Position numbers and translations under genes: made by a program
Assembly (NCBI GenBank): GCA_964019335.1
Contig: OZ025664.1
Location: 558,001 to 622,000, forward strand
Direction: 5' to 3'
Origin: Diplonema japonicum
Lineage: Eukaryota > Euglenozoa > Diplonemea > Diplonemida > Diplonemidae
DNA length: 64,000 nt
Notes under the pieces: generated by a model
Told to the model about the DNA's origin: nothing
Seen by the model: only the letters and a program-made list of their open reading frames with translations
Database searches by the model: none
Shown: piece after piece, positions 20,000 through 29,898 of the stretch
How positions within the stretch are numbered: position 1 is the stretch's first letter
Layout: each line of letters begins with the position of its first letter

Positions 20000-22478
20000 A
20001 TGCCAGGTAGGACGAAGCCGAGTACAGTGGTGAAAAAGACAGCCCCTTCGAGACCTGCAAAGCCGCCACCGCCACACGGAAATGTTAAGTTGAAGAGCTC
20101 CCCAGTGTCGGGACCGGGGACGCCTGCTTCCATACCAAAAACAGTGGCTTCTATCCCCAAGACAACTACAGCGTTAAGATCGCAGAGGAGCAATGTAAAT
20201 GCAGGTGTGAGCATCAAGCCTCCAGGCAGTCCAGGGGCAAGCCTACCTGGAAGCCCCATAATGAAATCTCCTATCAACCCACCGACATATCGAAAATCCA
20301 TGTCCCCACCCCCTCAGCTCCCCTTGCAGGACCTTGTGCTAGAAGACACCACGCCAGGGCTCATTGTCGTGTCCAACATAGACGGCATTCAACTCACCGC
20401 CCACCAGCTGCAACGCATGGTGCAGGCTGTGAAGCAGGACCTCTCTGTAGGTTTCGGTATCCCCACTGCTGCTATCAACATTGACACCATCAAGGGTCAC
20501 CCTCTCTCCATCTCCATCTCCCTTGCGGGGAAAGACTCCAGAAATTCCGCCCTCGCCTATTTCAAAGAACAGCACATGCAGCTCCCTATCACGTGCAAGT
20601 TGTACTCTGAAACAACAGGCCACTACACCAGCAGGGCCGACATCGACTACGAGTCGTCCTGGCTCGTCTCGAGCGATTACCGTTCCACCGCCCCCGAGAT
20701 AGGTGTCGGGATGCGCGTTGTGCGCAACAACACGTACTGGATGTGGGGCGACCAGGATGGCGGTGGGGCGGGCACCGTGATCGACGCGAACGCCGCCCAA
20801 GGGTGGGTCGTGGTGCGCTGGGACTACAACGGGACTGCAAACAAATATAGGTGGGGAGAGCTTTCAGGAGGTTATGATGTCAAGATCCTCCCTCAGGAAC
20901 ACCCTCTCCCCAAAGCACTTGTTCCCATCCACCCACCGGCACCACCCATCAGCCTTGGCGCTAGGGTCAAACGCAACCCCATTTCTTGGAAGCAGGAGTA
21001 CGGGTTCCCCGATGGCGGTGAAGGCGGCATGGGCACAGTGTCGAAGGTACAAGGCGACCCAAAGCACTTGGGTCAATGGGTGGAGGTAACATGGGACTAC
21101 GTAAGCCCGAACCCCCTGCGCAACCAGGCTTACAGGTGGGGCGTCAACGGCATCTCTGATTTAATTATTGTGGAAAACGAGCACAGAGGCATGGAGGAGC
21201 AAGCTCCCCATGAAGCAGTGCGGTGCATACAGGTGACAGCACTGTCCTCACGAGGCACTGACCCCGACACTGTCACAAGGGTGCAGGTGTCCTTTGACGG
21301 GGGTCCTCCTGAGTACACATCCGTGTGGACAGGCGAAACCCCTGCATGGGGGGAGACAATGGCACTTGATATCGCTCCTGGTATTGCTACCAGTCTGCAC
21401 GGCCGCATGCTAAGGGTGGTGCTCTTAGGAAAGGCGAATGGTACTGATGCAATGACCCCTTTGGGTGGGTGCGAATTAGAGATGGGGCACCTTGTGGGTC
21501 CCGAAAGCCAGACGCTGTGGCTGGCGATGGACACCTCGATGACGTCGAAGCTAAAGGCATCTCCGCATGACCCAAGCAAGAGCCTACAGGTATGCACATC
21601 ACATCACACCACAAGACAACATTCTGCAGACCGCGTCATCTGCAACAGCATGGCTGAGGCTGTCAATAGGGTTCGTCTTTGTGCAGTTGCAGCGGAGGCC
21701 GGACTCGCCGCTTGTGACGCACCATACGGGGACGAAGCAGTTGGCTCATGGGCACCAGACGGTAGAGGACAGCCGGACACTGTACAAAGTGAGGGAGTTG
21801 CATGCACCTGTGAAAATTCCATCTCTAGCGCCTGCTCCTGCACCTATGGCGAGGTCACACCTGGTGACAAAGATGGGCTACGAGGGGCACGGGCACATTG
21901 AGCCCATAAACCATGAGAGTCGCGTGAGCACAGCACCGAGCAGTGTAGCTGCTGACTCGAGTATAAATGTGAACATGGGAGGGAATGTTTTCAGCAGCGA
22001 TGGTGTCGGCGGAAAGTTCGTGAAGGCGCGCACCATACGGACGCCTGTGAGAGACCTCAGTAACGACACATCCTTCTTGGCAGAAGGCACTATGCTCGGG
22101 CAACTTCCCCTGCAGGGTGCTCAGCCTATGCGAATATCCCCAAGGCGCTCTGCTCCGCCGTCACAGGTGCTGGCGCCAGCTCCTGTCACAGTCCAAGTCG
22201 TTTCATCAGCCCCAGTTCCAGTTCCCGTTCCCGTTCCTATGCCTGTACCTGTTGCCCCTCAGGTCCCTCCAGCCGACGGGGATTCCACTACAGTAGTTGA
22301 GTACCTCGTGCAGCTAGCCTTCGACCCCGTCACCGTCCTCGAGGTGGCCAAGCTCCTCAAGTCAGAACGTGTGGAGGACATCTCCACCTTGCGGCTCCTC
22401 TCCGAGCAGGACCTTAAATCCATCGGCATCCCTCTTGGGTGCAGGCGAAAAATAGCTGCCCACCTGCACCTGAAATAG
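20000..22478 (+). CDS. Protein with two MIB/HERC2 domains, C2-like domain and SAM-like domain
   Basis: Two exons (20000-21589 and 21630-22478; 40-nt intron, phase 0) give 812 residues. After a Pro/Ser-rich start come two MIB/HERC2-type domains. The first is at about residues 234-295 (GMRVVRNNTYWMWGDQDGG and VVVRWDYNGTANKYRWG); the second is at about 312-390 (GARVKRNPISWKQEYGFPDG and WVEVTWDYVSP). A C2-like sandwich follows at about 410-555. A low-complexity linker with VPVPVPVPMPVPV leads to a SAM-like end (LLKSERVEDISTLRLLSEQD). MIB/HERC2 domains bind targets in ubiquitin ligases such as Mind bomb and HERC2, but no RING or HECT domain is present. An adaptor role is inferred. Confidence 0.8.
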
Positions 22479-22680
22479 AATAAATAGATTTCCCCCCTCT
22501 TTTGACTGTTTCCCTTTCTTTCCTCTCCCCCCCCCCCCCCCCCAGCCCTTGTTATCAACATAGATTGCCCTCTTTTTTTTATTTATATTTTTTTTTGTAT
22601 TATTTGCGTGAGGAAAGCTGTCCTTTTCAGGAGATCAGATTGTATTTAAAAAAAAGGAAAGTAAGTGATATTAAAAGAAA

Positions 22681-23260
22681 ATGTCAGGGCGCCGTGCGGT
22701 AGCGGTTGATGTGCAGGCATCGGCGATCAGATTGGAGCCGCAGGACAACGAAGGGAGGAGCTCTTTGTACTACAACTTCAACGACGGTGGTCTGGAGTCG
22801 ATGGTGCAGGGGTACAGGAGCGCGCTCCTGAAGCACGAGGATTACAACGCGCTGTGCCAGTGTGAGACCCTTCAAGACGTTAAGATGTACCTCCAAACTA
22901 ACACCAGCTACGGTGACCCGCCCTTCCTGCAGGACGTCGCGACGCTTGACGCCACCGTCATCAAAGAAAAGGCTCACGACATGCTTGTGAAAGAGTTCAA
23001 CGAGCTCAGGGAGTGGTCGGACCCCCCTCTCTCCACCTTCCTCGACTTCATCACCTACGACTACATGGTATGAATAGTCAAAATGCTGCTACCTATGCAA
23101 CAACAAACAGATCACGAACGTCCTCAAGCTCATCCAGGGCGCCAGGAACAACAGGGATACACTTGACCTCATCACCAGGATGCACCCCCTCGGGAAGTTC
23201 GAGGGTATGGGTGCCATCATGGCCGACTGCTCCACCATCGATGGTATGTGAAGGGAGGGA

Positions 23261-23336
<76 letters not shown>

Positions 23337-24135
23337 AGCCATCTACGACACCATGACCATCTTGGAACTTCCCATCATGAAGTTCTTCCAGCAGGAGTCT
23401 GACAGGGTCGAGTTCGAATCTGACCAGAGCTCGGTATTTTTAAGAGGAAAAAACCCCCCCCCCCCCTTGCAGATGGAGTACGTGCACGCTGTGTTCAAAA
23501 AGCAGTACCTTGAGGCGTTCTACAACCTCTGCCAGGACATCGGGGGCACCACGTGGGAGACGATGAAGGAAATCCTCGAGTTCGAGGCAGACAGGACGGT
23601 GATCGGGCTCACAAGGAACTGCTTCGGGAACAAAGACATCAAGGTGTGTTTGATTTTTTTTTTTTAATCTACAATTTTTAAAATGACAACACAGCCGGGT
23701 CTTGACAGGTCGAGGCTCTTCCCTAACTTCGGTACGCTGGTGGACTGGCACGGACGTATTGCTGACTGCGACGACGATGAATCGCTGAGGGCGATTCTTG
23801 GTGACGAAAAAGGTGGACTGCACCATTGGAGGAATCTGGTTACTGGCGGTGGTGGCGGTCTTGGTGAGAGCTCGTCCTCTGCTAGTGCAATGGAGAACAA
23901 GTTCACGGACATGTCGATCGAGCTTAACAGATGTAGCATGTCCAGGTCATTCCACTACGGTGTCTTCTACTCGTGGCTCAAGGTTTGTAGTCGAATGGGG
24001 AAAAAAAAAAAAAAAAAAAAAAAAAAACAGCTTCGCGAACAAGAGCTGTCTAACCTGTTCTGGATCTGTGCGTGTATCGAGATGAAGACCCGTGACCGTA
24101 TCCGTGAGTTTTCCGAGATTTTCCCGTCGAATTGA
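22681..24135 (+). CDS. ATP6V0D/VMA6: V-type H+-ATPase subunit d (Vo sector)
   Basis: Subunit d sits on the cytoplasmic face of the Vo rotor and couples it to the central stalk of the proton pump. Six exons (22681-23067, 23111-23243, 23339-23433, 23473-23643, 23695-23982, 24031-24135) give 392 residues, normal for the family. Hallmarks are GGLESMVQGYRSALLKHEDY, CQCETLQDVKMYLQ, PLSTFLDFITYDYM, MHPLGKFEGM, ILEFEADRTVIGLT and the ending NLFWICACIEMKTRDRIREF. The introns are 43, 95, 39, 51 and 48 nt. Three are filled by single-base runs (72 A, 13 C and 27 A). The last intron is a multiple of three without a stop, so unspliced mRNA would still be open. Confidence 0.93.
23244..23338 (+). other. V-ATPase d intron 2 with a 72-A run
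   Basis: After GTATGTGAAGGGAGGGATGT the intron is 72 consecutive A (23264-23335) followed by CAG. It is phase 1; splicing gives STID-A-IYDTM in frame. Confidence 0.88.
23434..23472 (+). other. V-ATPase d intron 3 with a 13-C run
   Basis: GTATTTTTAAGAGG leads into A and then 13 C (23454-23466) before TTGCAG. This intron has a pyrimidine tract made of C. Confidence 0.85.
23983..24030 (+). other. V-ATPase d intron 5, 48 nt with a 27-A run, in frame
   Basis: The donor is GTTTGT and the acceptor CAG. If retained it would add 16 residues, including a Lys run, without a stop. The family alignment (YSWLK joined to LREQELSNLFW) favours excision. Confidence 0.8.
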
Positions 24136-24144
24136 TTTCCCCCA

Positions 24145-24187
<43 letters not shown>

Positions 24188-24284
24188 CCATTCATTCTTT
24201 CCCTTTGTGTTTTTTTTTTTGCCCCCCTTCCCGTTACCTTTCGCCTTCTTAAGAACAAAAAAGAAAAGAGAGAGAGAAAAAAAG

Positions 24285-24317
<33 letters not shown>

Positions 24318-25063
24318 TATGTGATTTTGCGCGCAGTACCGTGTGCACATAAGATACTAAGTATACTGAACTCTTATTATTATTTTTTTTTTTTTTTTGC
24401 TTCATTGCCATTCCGAGAAGAGTCAAAAAGTTTTGCTTAAAAAAAGAAAAAGAAGAAAAAGAAAAAAAAGAAGGTGAAAGAGCGGGCGAATGAATTACGT
24501 GTGTGTAGTGGGTCAGTCCGGGGCTTTTGAGGGGTGAGAAGGGGGGAAAGAAAGAAAGGAAAAAGACGCCAGTAGTTACCATTTTTTTTTTTTTTATGTT
24601 TTGCTCAATTACATTTTTTGCCCTAGGGGGGAGAGAAGAGTGCTGTTTTTTTTTTTGTTTTTCATCTTTTTTTGCTTTCTCTCTCCGGTACTTTCATTGT
24701 TTCTTTTATTATGCTTCCCCCCCCCTTTTTTTTTACCTTCTTTCCGTTCCTTTTCTTTCCCCCTGCTTTTTTTTTTCCCCGATATTTTTTTATTTTTTTT
24801 AAGTCTCGGTTTCTTCCCCCTCAAAAAAAATAAAGTAAAAGGGAAGGAAAAAAAAAAAAAAAAGAAAGGGGAAAAAAGAAAATAGTGTTGTTGACATTCT
24901 ACGTTCCACCATTTCCCCTCAAAAAAGATTTTTTTTTTAATTTTTTTCCATGTGTTTTGTACCACCTCCCCCGGTCCGTTTCTAATAAATTAAAAAAAGA
25001 AAAAAGGAAGTTGGTGGAGGTGGGGAGTTGAAGGGGTGGGGGGGGAACATAATAACATAAGAA
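24136..25063. other. 0.9-kb intergenic spacer of T and A runs
   Basis: T runs (about 24149-24187) and A runs (about 24287-24314) alternate. Several open frames here encode only Lys or Phe runs and are not genes. The spacer ends in a G-rich, purine-rich leader before ATG 25064. Confidence 0.7.
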
Positions 25064-27027
25064 ATGGCGTTTTCCCAGAGAAGTTCTTTGGCCTCTTCCC
25101 CTCGATCATCACCGAAGTCCTTAACCGCCAGCCCGTCAACCCGGTTCATGTCTGTTGCTGACATGCTGAACATCAGCAGGGGCATGAAGCGCAAGGTGCC
25201 CAACGAGAAAAGAAAAGACCGAAAAAAAAACCTGGTATTAAAGACTAACTTGGTAAAATCAATGGCGAAAAGACTGTCGAACATCGAACACGTGATGCAC
25301 AAGCTGGAGAGAAAATACCTTCGCCGCGACAAGGGGCCGTTCAGAGTGCGCACTGCTTCTGTGGATGAGAATGAAAAAAGGTTAGATGGGAAACCCGTCT
25401 TTGATGAGTTGGACAGCCCCCGTCACGATTCCTACATGCGTGCATCTATCATCATCAAGAGACGCAATGAGCTTGCAGAACCAGAGGACGGGGCTGCCAC
25501 TTCTGTCCTCCTCCCCGACTCTCATTTCCGGTTTGCACACGACATCATAGCTCTGCTCGTGACGCTTGGGGATATTTTCTTTCCCGGGTATATTATCGCA
25601 GTGCGCCTCCCCGACACAGAGCCGGGTATGTTTGAGGTGATCTACTTCATCTTTTCCACGTTTTGCCACTTGATCTTCGTGTACCTCTCCTTCCGCACCG
25701 CCTATCTCCAGGGCTGGGAGCTCATCGGCGACGAAGCTGACGAGGTGTCCCACGTTGCTCGCAATTATCTACACGGTTGGTTCAAGTATGAATTCTTTTT
25801 ATAGAAGAAGAAAAAAAAAAAAAACAAAAAAAAAGAATCGACGTCCTCACGCTGATCCCCATCGACGTCATAATCCTGCCCCTCTCCGTCACGGGTTTTA
25901 ACGTTATGTGCATTCTCCGTTTCACGCGGGCCACCAAGGTTCACCGTCTCTTTCAGCTCTCCGATCCGCTCAAGGAAAAGTCCCCCCGTGTGACCCTAAC
26001 CCAGTTTATGTTCCTCTGGATTGTTTCTGTGCACTTTCTCAGTTGCATCTGGATTTTCCTTGGAGGGGATCCCGACAAGGAAAAGTACAACGAGACCAGG
26101 CAGTACGTGCGCGCGTTGTACTTTATAATCACCACGATGACGACAGTAGGGTACGGGGACATCGTGCCGGACTCCATCAGCGGTACGATATTTACCTGCG
26201 TCGTGATGGTGGTGGGGGCGGGGATGTATGCCAGTGCCTTGTCTGCCTTGGGCGCGGTGCTGAGCTCCATGGACTTGCTGGAGAAGGAATCGAAGGACAG
26301 GCGACAGTGCTTGTCTGCCTTCATGACAAAGTACGATGTACCTCTACAGTTGCGAAGGGAGGCGCATGCCTTGTACCCTGCCTTGATCGAGAGACATGTG
26401 TACGACCCAGTTAGGGTGACGGACGGGTTGCCGCCATGGTTTGCAGCAAGGCTTGTGTGTGTTTTAAGAGTGCACCTTCTGAGAAAAATATCCTTTTTAA
26501 AGGATCTAGAAGAAGACATTCTTTTGCTGGTTGCTGACAACCTGGAGATGCGGACCATCGATGCAGGGACCACTGTGGTGGAGCACGCCACAAACGGAAC
26601 GGAAATGTTCCTCATATCGAGGGGTGTGTGTGATGTCTTTATACCAAAGGCTGATATTTCCATGAAGTGGGTTGCAAAGCTGCGGGAAGGTCAGGTCTTT
26701 GGGGAGCTTGGTCTGCTTGAGGCATGTAGACGGACGGCCTCTGTGCGGACTGCCACTGCATGCGAGCTTTTCATCTTGACTCAATTAGTTTTCGACAAAA
26801 TAGCTAGCGAGTATCCGGTCTTAAGGGAAGCCCTTGTCAGCGAGAGGGACGCCAGGCAGCAGGTAGTTCCTGGCGGTGAAGTGGTCGAGAACATCCTGGA
26901 CCCTCCTTCCAGTAGGCAGGGGCAGGACTTCTCAGGCTCCTACACTGGCGATTTGGACAAGACGCGGTCGGCAAACTTTGATAATTTAGGTGTTTATATA
27001 CCCAACGAGAGTGAGGAGACTGAGTAA
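25064..27027 (+). CDS. Six-helix cation channel with K+ filter and cyclic-nucleotide-binding domain
   Basis: Two exons (25064-25785 and 25836-27027, 50-nt A-rich intron, phase 2) give 637 residues. A basic N-terminus precedes helices S1 (about 162-182) and S2 (FEVIYFIFSTFCHLIFVYLS). The intron splits S3 at WFK-IDVLTLIPIDVIIL. S4 is weakly charged (LRFTRATKVHR). The pore has TVGYGD (residues 344-349), a potassium-selective filter. S6 and a C-linker follow, then a cyclic-nucleotide-binding domain (about 468-575) with GQVFGELGLLEACRRTASVR, the phosphate-binding cassette including the Arg that contacts the nucleotide. It belongs to the EAG/HCN/plant-type group of plasma-membrane channels. Gating by cAMP or cGMP is inferred. 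Confidence 0.92.
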
Positions 27028-27435
27028 GCATGGGGCCATACAGTTTTTTTTTTTTTTTCTTCCTTTTTCTAAAGAAGTTTACCCACCCCCGCAGCCTTGT
27101 TTGATTGTTTCCACAATCGCTTTACTTTAAGACTCCCCAAGGTAGATGAAGATCGCTTCACTTCTTTTTAAAAAGAATTTGCAGGCAATGCTCAAATAAG
27201 TTTTATTTCTTCTCTCTTTTTTTTTTTTAAAGGCTCTGGGTTAGAGACGAACAACAGAGGTGAGTGAAGTTCACCGCAAGAGGCTGCCCTCAGAGTGGGG
27301 GTTGGCCATCTTCTTTTCGAGATTCTTTTGAGTATTTTTACCCCTTCCATTTTCTCCCCCCCCCCCCCCGCGCTTTATCTATTCCCAGGTGGAGAGGGGA
27401 AGGGAAAAAAAAAAAAAAAAAAACATAAAAAAGAA
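27028..27435. other. Intergenic spacer
   Basis: T runs, C-rich tracts (C13 near 27357-27369) and a final A-rich purine leader before ATG 27436. No gene is seen. Confidence 0.6.
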
Positions 27436-28179
27436 ATGCTGCGGCGAACCGCTATTGCGGGTTTCAAACAGACGCAGGCGTTGCAGCACTACGACACGGA
27501 CCAGCTGTACGGGAGGAATTATGATCCTATCGCGCCTGCAGCGAACTGGAAGAGAGGACAGGAGAACATGAGAAGGAGGAAGATCCATGGATGGAAGCCA
27601 TATAACAACCAGTACGGCCACAGATGGCTGTACAGAGGAGGCGAAATGTGGAGGGTCGTCGACGCAAGAGGCATGGAGATGGAAGGACTGGCAGAGATGA
27701 TCACGCTTTACCTTCAAGGCCGGCACAGGCCAGACTGGAAACGTGAGATGGACATGGGTGACCAGATAATTATACTGAACGCACGACACATTACAATGGA
27801 CGACAATGAGGGGACGCCCCTCCCGTGGAGAATGAAGCCCTACGCCTACAAGACAGGGTACCCCAAGGCTTGGGGTCTTCAGCTTCGTCGTGCCGACGAG
27901 GAGTACCTCATCGACCCCTGCCGGCCACTCTGGCTTGCCATATATGAACGCCTTCCCAGAATGCACCCTGTCAACCGTGCTAAGAAGCGATCATACCTCC
28001 ACCTCCGCTACTGGATAGAAAAGGTCCACATATTCGCTGACGAAGAACACCCCTTCAAAGACAAGGACCCCATTCCACTTGAATTCCCCATCGCCGCCAC
28101 CGGTACAGAGGAGTACACAGACTCCATCACCATGTCCAACATCCAAAGGAGGAAGAAGCCTCAAGGTTGGAAGTACTAG
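27436..28179 (+). CDS. MRPL13: Mitochondrial large-subunit ribosomal protein uL13m
   Basis: uL13 is an early-binding protein of the large ribosomal subunit. The core at about residues 70-205 shows the family pattern: MWRVVDARGMEMEGLAEMIT (the usual 'W-x-V-x-D-A ... G-R-L-A-S' start, here with Glu in place of the Arg), YLQGRHRPDWKREMDMGDQI, IILNARHITM, YKTGYPKAWG, and HPVNRAKKRSYLHLRYWIEK followed by VHIFADEEHPF. A basic N-terminal extension and a C-terminal tail make it 247 residues, longer than bacterial L13 (about 142), as is usual for mitochondrial versions. The start MLRRTAIAGFKQ fits a mitochondrial presequence. Upstream in-frame codons come from A-rich spacer, so ATG 27436 is chosen. 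Confidence 0.85.
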   Translation: MLRRTAIAGFKQTQALQHYDTDQLYGRNYDPIAPAANWKRGQENMRRRKIHGWKPYNNQYGHRWLYRGGEMWRVVDARGMEMEGLAEMITLYLQGRHRPDWKREMDMGDQIIILNARHITMDDNEGTPLPWRMKPYAYKTGYPKAWGLQLRRADEEYLIDPCRPLWLAIYERLPRMHPVNRAKKRSYLHLRYWIEKVHIFADEEHPFKDKDPIPLEFPIAATGTEEYTDSITMSNIQRRKKPQGWKY

Positions 28180-28776
28180 GAAAGGAAACGGGGGGGGGGG
28201 GGGGGAAGAAAAGAAACGCATCAGTTTTTCTATTTTTTTTTTATTTTGTTCCACTGAAAGTGTATTTAAAGAAAAAAAAAAAAACATCCATAGTGTTATT
28301 TCTTTTTTTTTTGTTTTTGAGAAAAACAACGTACACGGTAACCAAATAGCCCCAACTTTTCCCCCCCAAGTCTGTAAGCAGAATTTCCACCACGGTTTAC
28401 GGTAACCCACAACTTTTTTCCGGTGTCTCGGAAAGGTCGTCCAGAAGGAGTTCCCGGAGTTCCTTCACTTTTGCTCTGTGTAGAAACTAAAAAAAGGTCG
28501 GGGGGCACTCAGAAGGGCAAAGCTCTGCCTAAGTACCTTTCGCCTGAGCCCTTGGTGCACTGGGGGTTTTGTGTGTACGCTATGACATCTTGTTTTTTTT
28601 TTTTCTCCCCTTGCTACATTTCATGCTAAACCCCCATGAAACACAAAAATGTATAATGTATTTGGTTACCGTGTACTATGTTTTTCTCTTTTGTTTTTTC
28701 TCTTTTTTTTTTTTCTTTTTTTTGTTTGTCAACCCTAGTTTTTCTTTTCTTTAAAGGTGCGGGTTGGGAACACACA
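28180..28776. other. Intergenic spacer holding an inverted-repeat element
   Basis: A G run near 28190-28205 and A/T runs come first. Then comes a less repetitive block, 28319-28688, bounded by inverted repeats (listed separately). No protein gene is seen. Confidence 0.65.
28309..28698. mobile_element. Candidate 370-bp MITE with 30-bp terminal inverted repeats
   Basis: The left arm (28319-28348) and right arm (28659-28688) are inverted repeats matching at 28 of 30 positions. They include a perfect 18-nt core, GTACACGGTAACCAAATA, and both begin GAGAAAAACA when read inward. The direct repeat TTTTGTTTTT flanks both ends (28309-28318 and 28689-28698). A 9-10 bp target duplication with GAG-starting ends is the style of Mutator-like elements. 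No transposase is encoded. Internal hairpins, such as GAAGGA...TCCTTC, add structure. The low-complexity target repeat limits certainty. Confidence 0.55.
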
Positions 28777-29868
28777 ATGTACGGACGCCATGACCGTGCT
28801 AAAATGGACATCTTGGTGACCAGCAGGAATCGTGCTGTGCCATGCACCGAGTGGTCAAAGACAACGAACAGGACAGCTCCGATCATAGGCTCTGGAGGGA
28901 CAACGAATAGCGGCATACCGCTAGATGTGCAGCACGTGGAGCGGCACCGTCCGTGCGTTGCATTTCAAAAGCAGCTCCCACGGGAGCCCGTTCGAGGAAC
29001 GTCAGCGTCCCACGTGGACGACGATTTCAGGTACAACATGGATGCTGTGTCTACGCATCCTAGAAGCACGGTTTGCGGTATTGATATGAGGAGAAGCAAA
29101 GGCCGTAATGGTGGTGATCAGTTGGGATCCGTGTCACCCTCCCCTGTGAAGGGTGACACGTCAGCATCGGTGTCGGCAGCGTCCCCTTCACCACCGGAGT
29201 CTCCCAAACCTAAAAGGAAACAACGTATCTACATGAAGTACTCGTACGATGCAGGGCTTGCCACCGTGCGTCCTGCGTCACGCTGCGTCAACATGGCCAA
29301 CATGCTTGGCAGGAAACACAAGACACAGCAAGACACAAAAAGAGTCCCCGATCTGAATTACAGTGCCTCCTCGAAATGGAAGCGAGCAGTTGGAGGGGAC
29401 TTCAGCAAAGCGCAGGGCAGGTGTCTCGATGTAAAAAAGGTTCAGACTGAGCACGACATCAAATGGGCTGGTGTCGACAAGCACGTTAAAGGAGTCCGGT
29501 TCACCGCGAACAAAAGACCAGTCAGCTCCAGCTGGTACCTCGACCACGGCCCCATTGCGCCATTGTGCACACGATGGAATGGGGTGAACCTCCAAGCATG
29601 GCACGATCAGGCGCACCAGGCTGTAAAGTCTAGGCCGCCGTCTGTCGCAGCACCAAGATCTATAGGAATGGAAACCGACTCTGTAATCAGGTCGGCCGGA
29701 GCACAGCTGAACATGATCCGTAACACGCTGCAGCGCCACACAAAAGAAGGCGAGCGTAAAAAGAAGGAACGTCTTACTACTTACCAGGCAGACTCGAGAA
29801 TATCCAACAGAGAGCTGTCACCGGTGTTCGCGATGTCGTACCAGACACCAGCTGCCACCGCACCTTAG
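28777..29868 (+). CDS. Unrecognised 363-residue basic protein
   Basis: The product is rich in Arg, Ser, Pro and His without signal peptide, membrane helix or catalytic motif. It has scattered short motifs spaced like those of filament- or microtubule-binding proteins (for example CVAFQKQLPREP, ATVRPASRCVNMANMLGRKH and GRCLDVKKVQTEHDIKWAGV), a feature shared with many ciliary microtubule-inner proteins. That resemblance is only impressionistic. Start: ATG 28777 is the first after a T-rich spacer; in-frame codons further 5' encode Phe runs from the spacer. The stop at 29868 is only 30 bp before the next ATG, the tightest gene junction in the window. Confidence 0.6.
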   Translation: MYGRHDRAKMDILVTSRNRAVPCTEWSKTTNRTAPIIGSGGTTNSGIPLDVQHVERHRPCVAFQKQLPREPVRGTSASHVDDDFRYNMDAVSTHPRSTVCGIDMRRSKGRNGGDQLGSVSPSPVKGDTSASVSAASPSPPESPKPKRKQRIYMKYSYDAGLATVRPASRCVNMANMLGRKHKTQQDTKRVPDLNYSASSKWKRAVGGDFSKAQGRCLDVKKVQTEHDIKWAGVDKHVKGVRFTANKRPVSSSWYLDHGPIAPLCTRWNGVNLQAWHDQAHQAVKSRPPSVAAPRSIGMETDSVIRSAGAQLNMIRNTLQRHTKEGERKKKERLTTYQADSRISNRELSPVFAMSYQTPAATAP

Positions 29869-29898
29869 CTGGCACACTTTAGTTGTATTCATTTACAT

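Noticed and set aside
23947-24440. Open frames over T and A runs
   Set aside because: They encode only Phe or Lys runs and depend on run length; not genes.
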